Made by a program: the position numbers and the translations under genes
The notes under the pieces: generated by a model
Seen by the model: only the letters and a program-made list of their open reading frames with translations
Told to the model about the DNA's origin: nothing
Database searches by the model: none
Assembly: GCA_020746105.1 (NCBI GenBank)
Contig: CM036633.1
Coordinates: 10,462,501 to 10,526,500 of the forward strand
Origin: Trogon surrucura
Taxonomy: Eukaryota > Chordata > Aves > Trogoniformes > Trogonidae
Direction of reading: 5' to 3'
Length of the DNA: 64,000 nucleotides
Part shown: in pieces, positions 49,911-61,600 of the stretch
Layout of the letters: each line of letters starts with the position of its first letter
How positions within the stretch are numbered: the stretch's first letter is position 1

Positions 49911-50045
49911 GGGACGGTCCCGCCCTGGGGGCGGAGCACGGGTGCGGCCACGCCCCCTCAGGCGCGGCGACGGGATCCCGGCGTCCCAGTGCCCCGGACA
50001 CACGGTCCGGTGGATGGGCCGGACCCCGCAGCCGGCACCGAGTGA

Positions 50046-50352
50046 TGGGGAAAGGGAAAGGGAAAGGGAAAGGGAAAGGGAAAGGGAAAGGGAAAGGGAA
50101 AGGGAAAAGCGGGGAAAGGGAAAGGGGCGAAGGGAAGGGAAAGGGGGAAGGGGGAGAAGGGAAAGAGAAAGAGGAGGAAGGGAAAGGGGAAAAGGGAAAG
50201 GGGGGATGGGAAAGAGAAAAGCAGGGAAAGGGAAAAAGGGGGGAAGAAAAAGAGGGAGGGAAGGGAAAGGGAAAACAAAAAGGGGGGAAGGGAAAGAGAA
50301 GGGGGGGAAGGGAAAGGAAGAAGGGGGAGGAAAGGGAAAGAGAAAAGGGGGG
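50046..50352 (+). repeat. (GGGAAA)n and degenerate purine tract
   Basis: About ten GGGAAA hexamers occupy 50046-50105, followed by a further 250 bases of irregular G/A sequence with only one isolated pyrimidine every few dozen bases. It starts about 140 bases upstream of the SDC4 TATA box. Long open frames through it encode Gly-Lys/Glu-Arg repeats and are not genes. On the SDC4 sense strand it reads as TTTCCC repeats. Confidence 0.92.
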
Positions 50353-53300
50353 GGAAGCAGACACACAGCATCCGCTTTCGGAGCATTCCACAAGTGACAG
50401 TGTCACATTTACAGAAAACCGAAAGAGTCTCCGCGACTCGGGGCGCTGCCATCGCTGCGGTTGTCGGGCCGGGCGTTACATCACACGGGTCTCGTCGGAG
50501 GTGGAAAATGAAACTGCGCCGTCTGCTTTCTCTCTAAGCGGCAAGCGCAAGAAACCCACACAGATGGGGAAAAACCCAACAGCACTGCTTAACTGTTCCA
50601 GTGTTTCTTCTTCTCTCATTAATGACTTTGTCTCACCATGAAAATTTGCTTGACAGCGTCCATTGCAGCCCCCCAACAACCTGAAGTGCACCTGAACTAC
50701 CACACTGGCACGCCCTCTGTGCAGTCTCTGGTTCATGCTGCAGCCACATCAGTTTGCACTTAGGCTCTCGTTTGTAGAGAATAAAATATTTTCTTAATGG
50801 GGAAGCAATGCACGGATGACAAAGCATGTGTGCCACACTCCCATCTGCCAGGGACAGATGCAAAGTTGCTACGTCTGGTTCTCTGACCACTCCAGCACTA
50901 CAAAACTATCCCAAAAGAACTTGTACCCTTCCCCCTGTGCCACCTTAGCACGCTAACCCTCAAACTAAAAAGATCCTTGAGGTGAAATAGTCTTCCCAGC
51001 TGCCTGTTGCTTTGGGAATAAATAGGTACAGAGGGTGCGAGCTGAGGTCAAGAGGTCTCCTCAACATTCATTAGGACTGTGCCTGCACACACGACTGCTG
51101 GGAGGAGAATCTCCTGGCAGCACGGTGCTGAACTGGCTGTGGAGCCGGCTGGCATTATATGAAGTGGCAAGGAGCGCTGCTCAGAGTTCAAAAAAATAAA
51201 ATAAGACCCAAAGGTGAGGGTAGGAACCAGCCTGGAGGAGGCCGTGGTGGAAATCATGGAGTCATAGAATGGCCTGGGCTGGAAGGGACCTTAGAAATCA
51301 TTTAATCCAACCTCCCTGTCATGGGCAGGGACCCCTCTCAACTAAATCATGCAACACATGGGGACTGAACAGGAAAATCCCTGTAGCACGTGACCTTCTG
51401 CTCAGGACAGCGAGGTATCACTAAGCCACCAGCTCACCTCAGCATCCGAGGCCACCAAGGATGTAAGGGAGGGATCTGAGGTTACCTCCCTTCCTTATGA
51501 GCCTTATTTCATCGCACAGAGGAGCTGATGAAAGTCACTCTTGGTGCAGCTGTGGAGTCCAACTCCAGTGAGTCTCCAGCTCTGGACACACAAGAGAGGT
51601 GGGGAGCAGGAGATGGAGATGAGCAAAAGCATATGAGCTGGGTCAAATATGCAAAGGCTGGCCCGTGCTGTGAAAATACCTGTCAGCCAAGAGAGAGCCT
51701 CAGCAACCCAAGGCTGTCAGAAGCACTCCTCTCCTCCCTCACCTTCTAAATGGCACCTGTATTTCCCTCTAAATGGTACCTGTATTTGTGTATGTGTGGC
51801 CGTGACCCCTCTACAGCTCCTTCCAGGTAAAGCAGCCACCACAAAGACGCTTTCAAAACCAGCTGCCTGTATTGTGGCTACAAACGCTGCTAACTTGCCT
51901 GTTAACATCCTCTCCAAACGAGCACCATACACCGTACTCCTCCTCTCGGCTGTCAGACACCGCAGCGCACTTCCCCTCCACCAAAAAGTCCCCGTGCATG
52001 GCACAGGACAACATTTTCCCTCCTAGGGAAGTTCTGCTTTGTCAGAATATTGTCCATCAGTGTCACACCTCCATTCATAAACCTTCACACAAACTGATAG
52101 AAATCTTGCCCCTCTGGAAACTGAAGAGAAAATTAAACTCAACCCTAATGTATTTTCCAACCTCGAGAACAAATTTATGCAACTTTACCGATGACATTTT
52201 CAAAGTGCATTGTGTAGATCCCCCTCCTTCACACACAGACACACACAAACTTTCTGTAACTGTATCTCAAGAGAGTTCATATGAGAGGAAATGCAGCCAC
52301 AAAACCCATAACATGGGTCTGCAAAGACATGACATAAAATAACCTGTTTCGTTTTGCCCTTCAAAAGCTCCCTCTCAAAATACTGACATTCTCCCCTCTC
52401 TGGAAGTATGCAGAAAAATCGTGGGTATACGGCACTCACCGAGAGTGACACGACAAATGGGCCCACAGAGAAAAAAGGCACAACCGAAATGTGCTTTCCT
52501 GAAACCTCCCTACAAGTGAGAGAAGCTGAAGAAAAGTAAAACACATGTTGAGCCACTCATTTGTTCTGGGCAACGAATTCTCACACTCAAGGTGTGTCAG
52601 TTCCCTTCTCCATGTAAAAATTACAGTTGGCAGAGAACACGAGCTGGCCACCATTGTTCCTTAGCCAGTGTTCAACTCTGAGCAGTTACCTTTGAAAATA
52701 AAAATAAATGCGTGCCAGTTCTCAAACACGACACAAATGTTCCAGAAGTGGAACGGAGTGTCCAAATATAACGCATTTGGAGCGTGAGGGGAAACACATT
52801 TTTACATGACACATCAAGGAATGTCTAGATAATCTTGAGAAAGCCACGTGCAGAGCCCTTTAGAATATTCTAGATTATAAATGTTACTGTACTGGCCAGG
52901 AAAAGAGAATCTTCAGGCAAGTTCAGCATAGTTCCTACAAACATTATAAAATGGAGCAGAGTTTTAAAAAATCTCAACTCCCCAAATCTGTTCAGTACAC
53001 TGAGTTCTTTGGAAAAACACACCTGCACACTGTGTGGGTAGAGCAAGAGGAGTGACTGAAAGCTCTCATCCCACATTTTGAGCTACTTAATGCCAAGTTA
53101 TTCTGGAAATGTATAATCATAGCCTTACTGACCCTTTAGCAAAGGTCACCTTAGCACAAATCCTACCTGCCTAGCTAGAGGGAAACAAACTCCACAAAGG
53201 TCAGTTCAGATAGTACTGCCCTTTGCACACCAGCTCGTAAAATACGGATCACCTAAATAAACAGCTTCCTGTTTTAGGCAATGATTCCGGAAGAGAAAAA

Positions 53301-53694
53301 AAAAATTCCATCTTGTACAGCTATTTCTTATGGAAGGGATCCCTGGCTAAATAGGGCATTCCTTTTTCCACACTCCCGAAACAGAAGTGACCATGATAGT
53401 TGCATGTGATCTGGGTACATTCTCAGGGCATCTGCTATGTCCTGGGCATGTCGCCATTTCTTCTTCCACATGCTGCTCTTCCCGACACGGAGGTGTCACG
53501 CATCCAACAGTCAGCTGGGTAAAGAAGTAAATCCTAGCCAGAAGCCAGGCAAGCAGAACCTACTAGGGCACCCTAGAAAGCATGGTGTCTGTGTTTCGAC
53601 ATCCTTTTCCCGCTTAACACATCGCTCCTTCACAGCCACGTCTGACTTTCATTTCGGCTGAAGAGGAAGAAAAGAGGAAAACCGAGAATGCCGC
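50353..53694. other. Intergenic DNA upstream of SDC4
   Basis: No gene was recognised. It contains one CR1 fragment (51252-51345) and otherwise unique-looking DNA, with a short duplicated word (AAATGGYACCTGTATTT) at about 51748-51790. Confidence 0.6.
51252..51345 (-). mobile_element. CR1 LINE fragment (3' end, reverse)
   Basis: GTCATAGAATGGCCTGGGCT, GGAAGGGACCTTAGAAATCA and CCAACCTCCCTGTCATGGGC are the reverse complement of the CR1 3' terminus. It fades after about 90 bases, so it is a short degraded copy. Confidence 0.85.
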
Positions 53695-54272
53695 TGCTGT
53701 GGTTTAACCCCAGGCCACAACTAAGTGCCCTGCAGCTGCTCACTCACTCCTCGCCCCCCACAGTGGGATGGGAGGAGAATCGGAAAGAAAAAAAAAGCAA
53801 TACATGTGAGTTAAGAACAGTTTAATAAATAGAAATAAAAAATAAAAACAAAAATAAAAATTATGAGGAGAACAAAAAGGGAGTGAAATAAAACCCAGGA
53901 AAGACAAGCAATGCACAGTGCTCACCACCTGCTGCCCAACGCTCAGCCAAATCCCGAGCAGTGATCCGCCCCTCCCAGCCAACTCCCCCCAGTTTATATA
54001 CTGGGCATGACGTCATACAGTACAGGATATTCCTTCGGTCAGTTTGGGTCAGCTGTCCTGGTTGTGTGCCCTCCCAGCTTCCTGTGGCCCCCCAGCCTTC
54101 TCACTGGCACGGCATGAAAAGCTCAAAAATCCTTGACTTAGTATAAACACCACTTAGTAACAACTAAAACCATCAGTGTGTTATCAACATTATTCTCATA
54201 CTAAATCAAAACCACAACACTGTATCAGCTACTAGAAAGAAAAATGAGTCTATTCCAGCCAAACCAAGGACA
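53695..54272 (-). mobile_element. Solo LTR of an avian endogenous retrovirus
   Basis: The 578-base element on the - strand begins TGTCCTTGGTTTGGCTGG and ends GGGGTTAAACCACAGCA, matching from memory the layout of a very common avian ERV LTR family. Inside, in - strand order, are the GGTCAGCTGACCC-like region (CAGCTGACCCAAACTGACC), a CRE, and a TATA box (GTATATAAACTGG). No gag, pol or env sequence flanks it, so it is a solo LTR from recombination. Flanking GCCGC (53690-53694) and GCCAC (54273-54277) look like a 5-base target duplication with one CpG-type transition. It lies about 3.9 kb upstream of SDC4 and in the same transcriptional orientation. The family name was not checked. Confidence 0.85.
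53993..54015 (-). promoter_or_regulatory. CRE and TATA box inside the LTR
   Basis: The full palindromic CRE TGACGTCA is at 54008-54015 and a TATATAAA box at 54000-53993 on the - strand, 7 bases downstream of it. Both are intact, so the LTR promoter core is preserved. Confidence 0.65.
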
Positions 54273-55754
54273 GCCACTTAATTCTCCAATAATGTTTGTT
54301 TTCAGGTCCGCTTTAAACCCTTCCCACCGAGCAGGGGCATGGGGCGAGGCTCCCTGTGGTGAGAAAACCCTCTCTTCCAGAAGGACACAGTCTCCTAAGA
54401 TGGAGCAGCCTGCAGGGGAGGGAGAGGCGAATTCAGGAGCGCAGAGGAACAGATGTGACCACGGTGCAGGCAAACAGACGTGAGCATGCAACAGCCTGTT
54501 GCGAAATCAGCCAGGAAAAGAATTCACGGACGGGGCTGCAGCTGAGTCATAGCACAAATGTGTTTGTGCCACGGTGCTTCATTGCATCCATGCTGGTACA
54601 GAGCCCACCTGAGGTGGGACAGAGCCTCACCTCACATCTCTGACATGGCTGCTGCCAATGCTGTCTAGTATCAGGCAGCAACCAGGCGGGGAGGAGTCCT
54701 GAATTTGGAAGCAATTCAAGTTGGCGCCTCCCAAAACAACAGCTCATACCTCAGGATCCCCAGGGACTACCGGATAAATCAGAAATAGTGTTGATGATTT
54801 TGGCTGTGGAAAGACACCCAGCAGTTATACCAACAGTCCTACCTTACACCAGCTTGGACTTTTACTCAGCTATGACTAAATGACCAAAATTTTTGCTGGC
54901 AAAGGAAAGTCAGTTGTGTAAAGCTTGAAAATTGTCATCTAAGTGGTGGCTTGCAGGTCTCAGAAAGCCGAATGCAGTAGATTTCAGGAAAGGAAAACAA
55001 TTTCTACCAAGAGTTAACAGCGGAAGTGTTGATTCTTGTAAATTTATGTTCAGCAATGTGCTGGCAGACGAGAGACTCGATAGGGCTGGGATTTTCCCCT
55101 GTTCATTTCTGTGCTGGTTAAGGCTGGTGAGCTTCTGCAAAGATAAATTCTCTGAAGGCCCAAGTCCGAATGCAGCAGCGGTGGCCCAGATACACCACGC
55201 TCCACCTCTGCCTTGCACAATCCTTTTTAGGAGCAGCAAGTCCGGGAACAGGGAGGAAATTGTGTCAAACCTGCCTCAGCACAGTGAAATCCACAGAACG
55301 AGGAAGGGAAAGCAGGCAGCGATAGGGAACTTCCCTTATGGTGACATGGGAGAAACGTCATGAGAGTATGTCAGAGATCGTAATCTGAGTTCCCATAGCC
55401 AAAAACATTCCACACCCACAACTGATGTGAGTCTACCACGTCCCATGAAAGGGGGGTTCCCCATTCATCCTCCTCCTCCCTTTTCCGGGTGACAAGAGCT
55501 CTGTGGCAAGTCCCCCTTCACCAGAGCAGCCCGGGGGGAGCTTACCTCCAAAATGCTTCGCTGCCCCACGCAGCCTCAGGGATTTTAGTATCCAATAATT
55601 CTCGTATCTGAAGCCAAGCAAGCAGGACGACTTACTGAGGCCACTAAGAAGAGCTCCAGCAGCCAAGAGCAGAGCCCAGTGGGGCTGTGACCCAGTGTGA
55701 GGGGCTCTAGCACCTGGCCGTTCTGTGAGGTGTGGAAAGAAGAAACCACCATGG
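54273..55754. other. Intergenic DNA between LTR and CR1
   Basis: Nothing recognisable was found on either strand; no exon or repeat family could be assigned. Confidence 0.55.
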
Positions 55755-56207
55755 ATCAGAGGGATCAGAGGAGGGCCACAAAAATGACCAGAGAGCTGGA
55801 ACACATCTCCTCCAAGGACAGGCTGAAGAGTTGGGGTTTTCCAGCCTAGAGAGGGCTCCAGAGAGGCTTATTGTAGCCTTTCCATAGCTAAAGGGAACCC
55901 CTAAGACAGATGGGGGCAATCTTTTCAGCAAGTCCTGTTGTGACAGGGCAAGGGGCAATGGTTGTAAGCTAAAAAGAGGGTAGATTTATACTGGATATAG
56001 GGAAGAAGTTTTTTTTATGATGAGGGTGGTGAAACCCTGGCACAGGTTGCCCAGAGCAGGGGGGGAGGCCCCATCCCTGGAGACATTCAGGGTCAGGCTT
56101 GACGAGGCTCTGAGCAACCTGAACTAGTTCGATGTCCCTGCTCTCTGCAGGGGGTTGGACCAGATGACCTCTAAAGGTCCCTTCCAGCCCAAACCGTTCT
56201 GTGATCA
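55755..56207 (+). mobile_element. CR1 LINE fragment (about 450 bp, 3' end)
   Basis: Successive CR1 landmarks are present on the + strand: AGGCTGAAGAGTTGGGGTTT, GACAGGGCAAGGGGCAATGG, GGTAGATTTATACTGGATAT, GATGAGGGTGGTGAAACCCT, GGCACAGGTTGCCCAGAGCA and GACCAGATGACCTCTAAAGG, closing with CAAACCGTTCTGTGATCAC. The copy is 5'-truncated and ends only about 300 bases before the SYS1 start codon. Confidence 0.92.
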
Positions 56208-56508
56208 CAAAACCTCCCAGCAGCCGCCCAGCCCCGCGCCGGCCCAGCCCTGCCAGCGCACACCAGGGCCCGTCGGCCGAAAGCGCAACGAGCGCAGCCG
56301 GGCTCCAGCTGGGCCTGGCCTGGAGACCGAAGCGACCCGCCAGGACAACACTTTCTCGCGGTTCCGGTGCCTCCGCCGTTCCACCCCGGGCTGCTCGGCC
56401 GGGTCCCGGCACGCAGCGGGCTGGCCCCCCAGCCCGACCTCCGGCCCGCCCGGGGGCGCTGCGGCGCGGCGGGGGGCCCCGCTTCCGGCTCGCTGCGGCG
56501 GGCGGGCC
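56208..56508 (+). promoter_or_regulatory. SYS1: SYS1 CpG-island promoter
   Basis: GC-rich, CpG-dense DNA without a TATA box begins right after the CR1 end and continues through SYS1 exon 1 to about 56760. This is typical of a housekeeping promoter. The transcription start is not determinable here. Confidence 0.75.
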
Positions 56509-56670
56509 ATGGCGGCGCAGTTCCGCAGCTACGTGTGGGACCCGGCGCTGATCGTGTCGCAGATGGTGCTGCTGCAGGCGGGCTACTACAGCTCGCTGGG
56601 GCTCTGGCTCGCCCTCCTCGGCACCCTGGGCAGGACCGGGCCCTCCCTCCACCAGGTCTTCAGCGACGAG
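56509..56670 (+). CDS. SYS1: SYS1 exon 1
   Basis: The exon encodes MAAQFRSYVWDPALIVSQ, YYSSLGLWLALL and SLHQVFSDE, ending in phase 0 at donor GAG|GTGAGG. It includes the first transmembrane helix. Confidence 0.96.
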
Positions 56671-58034
56671 GTGAGGGCGCGGAGCCGGCCGGGCCGCGGG
56701 CACGGGCCCGGGGGCGGGGGGGGGCGCTCGGGGAGCCGGGCCCCACGTCCCCGCCGTTAGAGACGGTCCCCGCCCGAGGTGGCGGCAGACCCCTCCGCTG
56801 GGGCGGGTGGTACCCTCGGTGTGGGGACAGACACCCTGTGTAGGTGCCCCCGGTATAAAGGCAAGTCCCCCCACCTGTAGGTGACCCCAGTATGGAGAAT
56901 TCTGTGAGATGCACACGCACCCCACACCCTGTTTGGGTGATGTCCCTCAGTGTAGAAGCAGCTGTCCCTTCTCTGAAGGTACCCCCAGACAAAGACAGAC
57001 CCCTCACAAGGGCTGCCATAACTGTTCAGACTGCTCCTGCAGACCACAGGCAGCACAGGGCTGAGCCAGCCTGGCTGGGCCATGGGGGGAAATTAAGTGC
57101 TGTGGGCTTTGGTTTGTGCCATGGTTTCCTACTAATAGTCCCGTGTAGATTTTAGGCTTCTCAACCCCGCCGGGGAGGCTCTCCATGATGGCTTTCATCC
57201 TCAATGCGCTCACCTGGTAAGTCGGCAGCTTGCTGGAACACCTGTCTTGTTCTTTCTTAAACTTTAAAAGAATTCAGTGTGACCTACCATGTCTCTCAAA
57301 ACAGCTCCTGAAAGCCCTGTGCCCAGTTGAGTGTGGCTGCTGGGGGCAGTTGTGAACTGCTAACTCCTGACTTTCCAGAGCCTAGATAAGACATTTCACT
57401 TCACTGCCTCAAGCTGGGAATGAGATCTGCCTCTCTGACAGATTTTACTGGAAGTTAGAATTAACAGGTCTCAGCAAACACTGATCTATACACAAGAGTG
57501 TACTTTGCCCCTGCCACTGGGCACAGATTACTGGGGGAGATAGTTTAAAAACTCCTGCCTCTCTCTCTGCACTAAAACCTCATTTTCCTGCCATCATATA
57601 ATTATACAGCTGTAAGCATGTAAGTCTTGCTGCAGCAGCTGGAAGAGAAGTTAGAAGAAGCAAACTATCCTTAAAACATTTACGAAGTTCTAAACCAGCT
57701 AAATAATCAGTACGGACAGTTGCGGATAGCTCTTACTCTATCCCCTTTTCCATAGGCACGGTTTGTTTATTAATCCCTGTCTTTATTTTGCAGTGCTTTG
57801 GGCTTGCTCTACTTCATCCGCCGAGGAAAACAGTGCCTGGATTTCACAGTCACGGTTCACTTCTTCCACCTTCTGGGCTGCTGGATTTATAACTCGCGCT
57901 TTCCCTCGACCCTGACGTGGTGGCTGGTGCACATTGTCTGCACCGCGCTGATGGCTGCGATCGGGGAGTACCTCTGCATGAGGATAGAACTCAGAGAAAT
58001 CCCCCTCAATTCTGCCCCCAAATCCAATGTATAG
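56509..58034 (+). CDS. SYS1: SYS1, Golgi trafficking protein homolog
   Basis: Three exons (56509-56670, 57149-57216 and 57794-58034) encode 156 residues, exactly the length of human SYS1. SYS1 is a small four-helix Golgi membrane protein that recruits the GTPase ARFRP1 (yeast Arl3p) to the trans-Golgi and so supports endosome-Golgi traffic and golgin recruitment. Recognised motifs are FRSYVWDP at the N-terminus, ILGFSTPPGRLS in the first loop, ALGLLYFIRRGKQCLDFTV, HFFHLLGCW, TWWLVHIVC, and the C-terminal EIPLNSAPKSNV identical to human. The start codon is in a strong GCCATGG context. The N-terminal exon is much more GC-rich than the others and differs most from mammals. All introns are GT-AG. 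SDC4 lies head-to-head some 6.7 kb away. Confidence 0.97.
56809..57003. repeat. Degenerate minisatellite in SYS1 intron 1
   Basis: Units beginning GGTRCCC/GGTGMCC recur at 56809, 56843 and 56880, and again near 56935 and 56978. They run 34 to about 55 bases, each with a GGTGTGG- or AGTATGG-like middle and a CCCTGTGTA/CACCTGTA end. The array is strongly diverged. Confidence 0.5.
57149..57216 (+). CDS. SYS1: SYS1 exon 2
   Basis: The exon encodes ILGFSTPPGRLSMMAFILNA plus LT and two bases of a Cys codon, with donor TG|GTAAGT. The acceptor is CCCGTGTAG. Confidence 0.96.
57794..58034 (+). CDS. SYS1: SYS1 exon 3
   Basis: The acceptor is TTTATTTTGCAG. The exon encodes the last three transmembrane helices and the conserved tail ending SAPKSNV, then TAG. 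Confidence 0.97.
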
Positions 58035-58640
58035 ACTCGCTCTGGCAACAACATGCTGCATTGTCTCATTGTTTCCAGCACAAGAGCATCTAATGCCTAA
58101 GAATCATCACCGAAGAAGCACAGCAGGTCTGTTCAGACTTTCTTTTTTTTTTTCCTTTTTGGACCTTGGTGACTGCATGAGCATGAGCATCTCCTCTGGC
58201 ATCAGCCGACAGCGATGAAGGAGCAGATGTTTGTTACTGCAAAGCATTAATATGACTGTATGGCGAGCGTGCTCTTAAACTCTTTGCTCATGAGACTGTT
58301 AAAAGCCAGGTAGCAAAACTTGGATGCATGAGGCGCATCTGGAATTTTACAAACGCGGGAGTTCCCTGTGTGGGTAATGCAATGGTCAGCGCTTCTTGCG
58401 GCAGCTGGCACAGTGAGCAGTGGGGCTGGGAGCTGCTGCTTCCGATCTGTAACTTGTTTGGGCTTTGATTGGAAAAAGTCAAGGAAGTGAATGGATGGGG
58501 AGAAATAAAATAATTGTACTTACCTGAATCACCAGCTGAGACACTAAATAACCTATAATGCTAGATGGGTTTGTTTGCTGTTTCCATGTTTAATACATAG
58601 AGATGTCAGACAGCAGTTTGCTGCAGAAATCTTTTGTAAT

Positions 58641-58646
58641 AATAAA
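58641..58646 (+). other. SYS1: Polyadenylation signal of SYS1
   Basis: AATAAA is followed within 20 bases by GT-rich TGATGTTGCTGTGAGCGTGT, a strong poly(A) context giving a 3' UTR of about 630 bases. Another AATAAA at 58504-58509 could be used as an earlier site. Confidence 0.75.
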
Positions 58647-58669
58647 AACATGATGTTGCTGTGAGCGTG

Positions 58670-61600
58670 TTACGGTTCTCCTGGGAAGCTGCACACTTCA
58701 AGGAATACGACGATTGTCTGTATCATGGCAACAGAAGGATACAGCCAGAGAACACATCTAGAGTACATCATATTTCCTACAATAAATATTTCATACCTCT
58801 GAAACGAAGGCACTGGTGATTGCTGTCTGGGGAAGTCAGCCAGCATAACCCTCGCAGCAGGAGGAGTGTCAGCAATCCAGGGTCTCCATGTGCTTGGCTG
58901 GAGTTGCCCTGGGGAAGCCTGCAAAGGTGTCCTGGAGCCACAAAGATCTTCCAGCTTCTCTGGGTCTTCCTGTCAGGCTTCAGAAGTCTAGCAGCAGGTC
59001 TGGTCTGGTAGAGGTGATATTTAGTTGAGAGACAGCTGTTTCTCGGAATAACAGGATGCATCTTCATTTATAGGCACTTTCAAATAAACATCACCTGTGG
59101 GTGGGGAGGGACACCACCTCACTGCTAAGGGGCCAGAGACAGATGGTTCCCGCAGATCTCACAGCACAAGGAAGCAGACCCACATCCTGCCCAGTTTCTG
59201 CTGAGGGATGGCCAGTCCGTATGAGGGTAGAGCCAGTCCTAAAGAAAGATTTCTCCTGTGCAGCACCTTGCTGCAGTAATTTTCCTATGTTATTAAGTGT
59301 TAATTTTCATAAATTATTTGCTAATTCAGCTTGTTGAAAAGTGGTGGGATGACTTGAGATGCAGAAGTTGATAAAGTCTTTGAAGTTGCTCTTTTGACTT
59401 TTGTTACAGGAGGAGGCGTATTTCAATTCCTGCTCTCATATTCAGATACTGTAAATTGAGGCAGGATAACATCCTGATGTTTTAAACACTTGGCAGGTCT
59501 GCCGCAGAGGGGGATTACCAGTTATATTTATTTAGACAGAACTTCTTATATTCTGAGAATTCTCCAGGAACTCTTCCTCACCAAAACCTCCTTTGAGCAC
59601 AGTTTTAGAACAGCAGCAGTGTTTCAGAGAAAAGAGTTTACATTTTTTCTGAGCAGGAGCCAAGCTAGCTAGTCACTTCCTAGGGCTTCCCCTCCAACTG
59701 CTGCAAAGTCAGTGAAACAGTTCATCTCTTCTCACTCTGCTCATTTCTTACATATAAGGATACTCGCCTTTATTCCAGTCACCTTCAGCCTAGATATAAA
59801 CTGGTCTTCCAGTAGGTGCCAGTGTCTCCTTCAGAAAAGAGCCGTGAGGGTGCCTGCGGTGGGGATCAGGGCACAGCAGAAGGCACAGAGCTCTGCCTCG
59901 GGGCTGACAAACACTGGCTTGGTGGCAGTCATATTTTAAAAACTTTCAGAGTAATTTTGTCCTCTCCTGCTTTTTGTTGCTGAGAAAGAACATGCCAATC
60001 CTGCGCAGGGAAAGTTTGCAGATTTAGTTCAAGGCTTAACACCGCACCAAAGCACAGTGTGAGCTCCTGTGTTCCTCAGGGGTAGTCTTAAGGCAAACGT
60101 GAGCTAGAAGGCTCATTACAGCAAGTATGAGAGCAGAGGGAAAGCCACATTCATCCCATTTCTTAAAGAACGGGCAGCAGATCCCAGAATTGCTGTGAGA
60201 CCGTACTAAAGAGGTACTATCTGTGTTTGCCTGAAAGAACAGGGATGAAAACTGATGAAGTCTGGGCACAGCTTTGTACCTGGAGATACTCTGAGCAAAG
60301 GCACAAGAAGAATCCTTGATAAATGTGGATTTAACACTGAGCCTGTGGGACATCCAGTGAGCTGCACCACATCAGCATGAAGTAAGCTGTAGGATTAGAA
60401 ATGCTGAAAGTCTGCTGACTTTGCCTTTGAGGACAGGACATATATATATATAACTTTTTTTCTTGTTAAAAGTAAATCTGCTGTAATTGTCCTAGTCATA
60501 GGAGAAGTTCTGCTAAACATGACATAATGATTGAGGAGAGAGCCTTTGAAACTCATCACTCCCATACCGCGAGACCTAATTTTCACTCACATGCTTACAG
60601 ACAGATTTAGGAGCACCTTTAGCTTTAAAGAAATCTGCTGCTTCGTACCAGAACAGTGGCAGATGGTCTTTGTTTCTTAATGAATCTCTGGTGTTTGTGT
60701 GCAGTAGAATTGAGAGACTTGCTTCCAGGGAAGATATGCCTCAACACCTGCTCCTTAGGAGACAGTGACAGTGTCAGCTAACCATTTGCATCCATGGTTT
60801 TGCAAAAAGACAACTGCTTGGAGATCCATCTGAGCCTTTTGTGTTTCCCTTCCCCAAAGCTAAAAGTAGAAAATGTTAACAGAGAGGAAGATTCCAAATC
60901 CAAAGAGAAGCTAAGGGTCATGGGATTTGGGGAGATTGTGCTTATTTGTTTGGGGCATTAAACACCTATTCTAAACAAAGAGTAGGTACAGGACTTGGAT
61001 CCAAAAGACCCCATCCTTGGTTGTACATGGTACCCACGGGCTTCACCTTTCCCCAGCTACAAACCACAGGCAGGAGAAGAGATGACAAGGGGCAGGGGGA
61101 ACAGGATCAAACAGCATACTCTGCTGTTAGAGTGGAGTAAGACAAAAAGACAAAGCAGCAGAGTGATTTGCTCCACGTTCTGCCGGGCTCTGGTTTAGCC
61201 CTTGTACACTAAAGACTTCATGCCTCAAATGCCAAGTATGTGAGTAACAACTAACTCTGTCTGTAAAAAGCCCAAGTGCCTCACACCGAAGTGCTGGCTG
61301 AACACCAGCTGCTTCTCCCCGACTTACTTCTTGGAATTCGCTTCAATTTATTTGATCCCTCCTGCTGCTGCAGGGGGAGAGTGTTAAGTGCTGGGGAAGG
61401 TAAGAGGAAGAACCTGTGAATGGCAACGTAGAGCAGCATGACCCATCATTAAAAAGCCCAGCACCACTGTGAGTAGAAAGATCCTTTGCTGTAGGAGAGG
61501 CTTGTCCACACGCCTGTAATGCATCCAGTGGGATCTCTGCAGCTAGCAGGGCCCCAGAGCCACTGCTCACCCTGTAAAGCACATTTTCAGGCTTGGGCAA

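Larger units (their letters stand above)
49420..50040. promoter_or_regulatory. SDC4: SDC4 CpG-island promoter
   Basis: GC-rich, CpG-dense DNA covers SDC4 exon 1 and its first few hundred bases on both sides. It includes GC boxes (GGGGCGGAGC near 49929 and CCCCGCC near 49885). Confidence 0.8.

Noticed and set aside
49903-49913. CArG (SRF) box upstream of SDC4
   Set aside because: Only five A/T bases lie between CC and GG; a TATA box is the better reading.
50046-50105. Possible interstitial telomere repeat
   Set aside because: The unit is GGGAAA, not TTAGGG/CCCTAA.
49424-50641. 405-codon open frame on the + strand
   Set aside because: Most of it is the Gly-Lys/Glu-Arg translation of the GGGAAA tract, and its start is antisense to SDC4 exon 1. 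No family similarity.
55969-56925. 318-codon open frame on the - strand
   Set aside because: It runs antisense through a CR1 end, the SYS1 CpG island, exon 1 and an intronic minisatellite; it is a GC-rich by-product.
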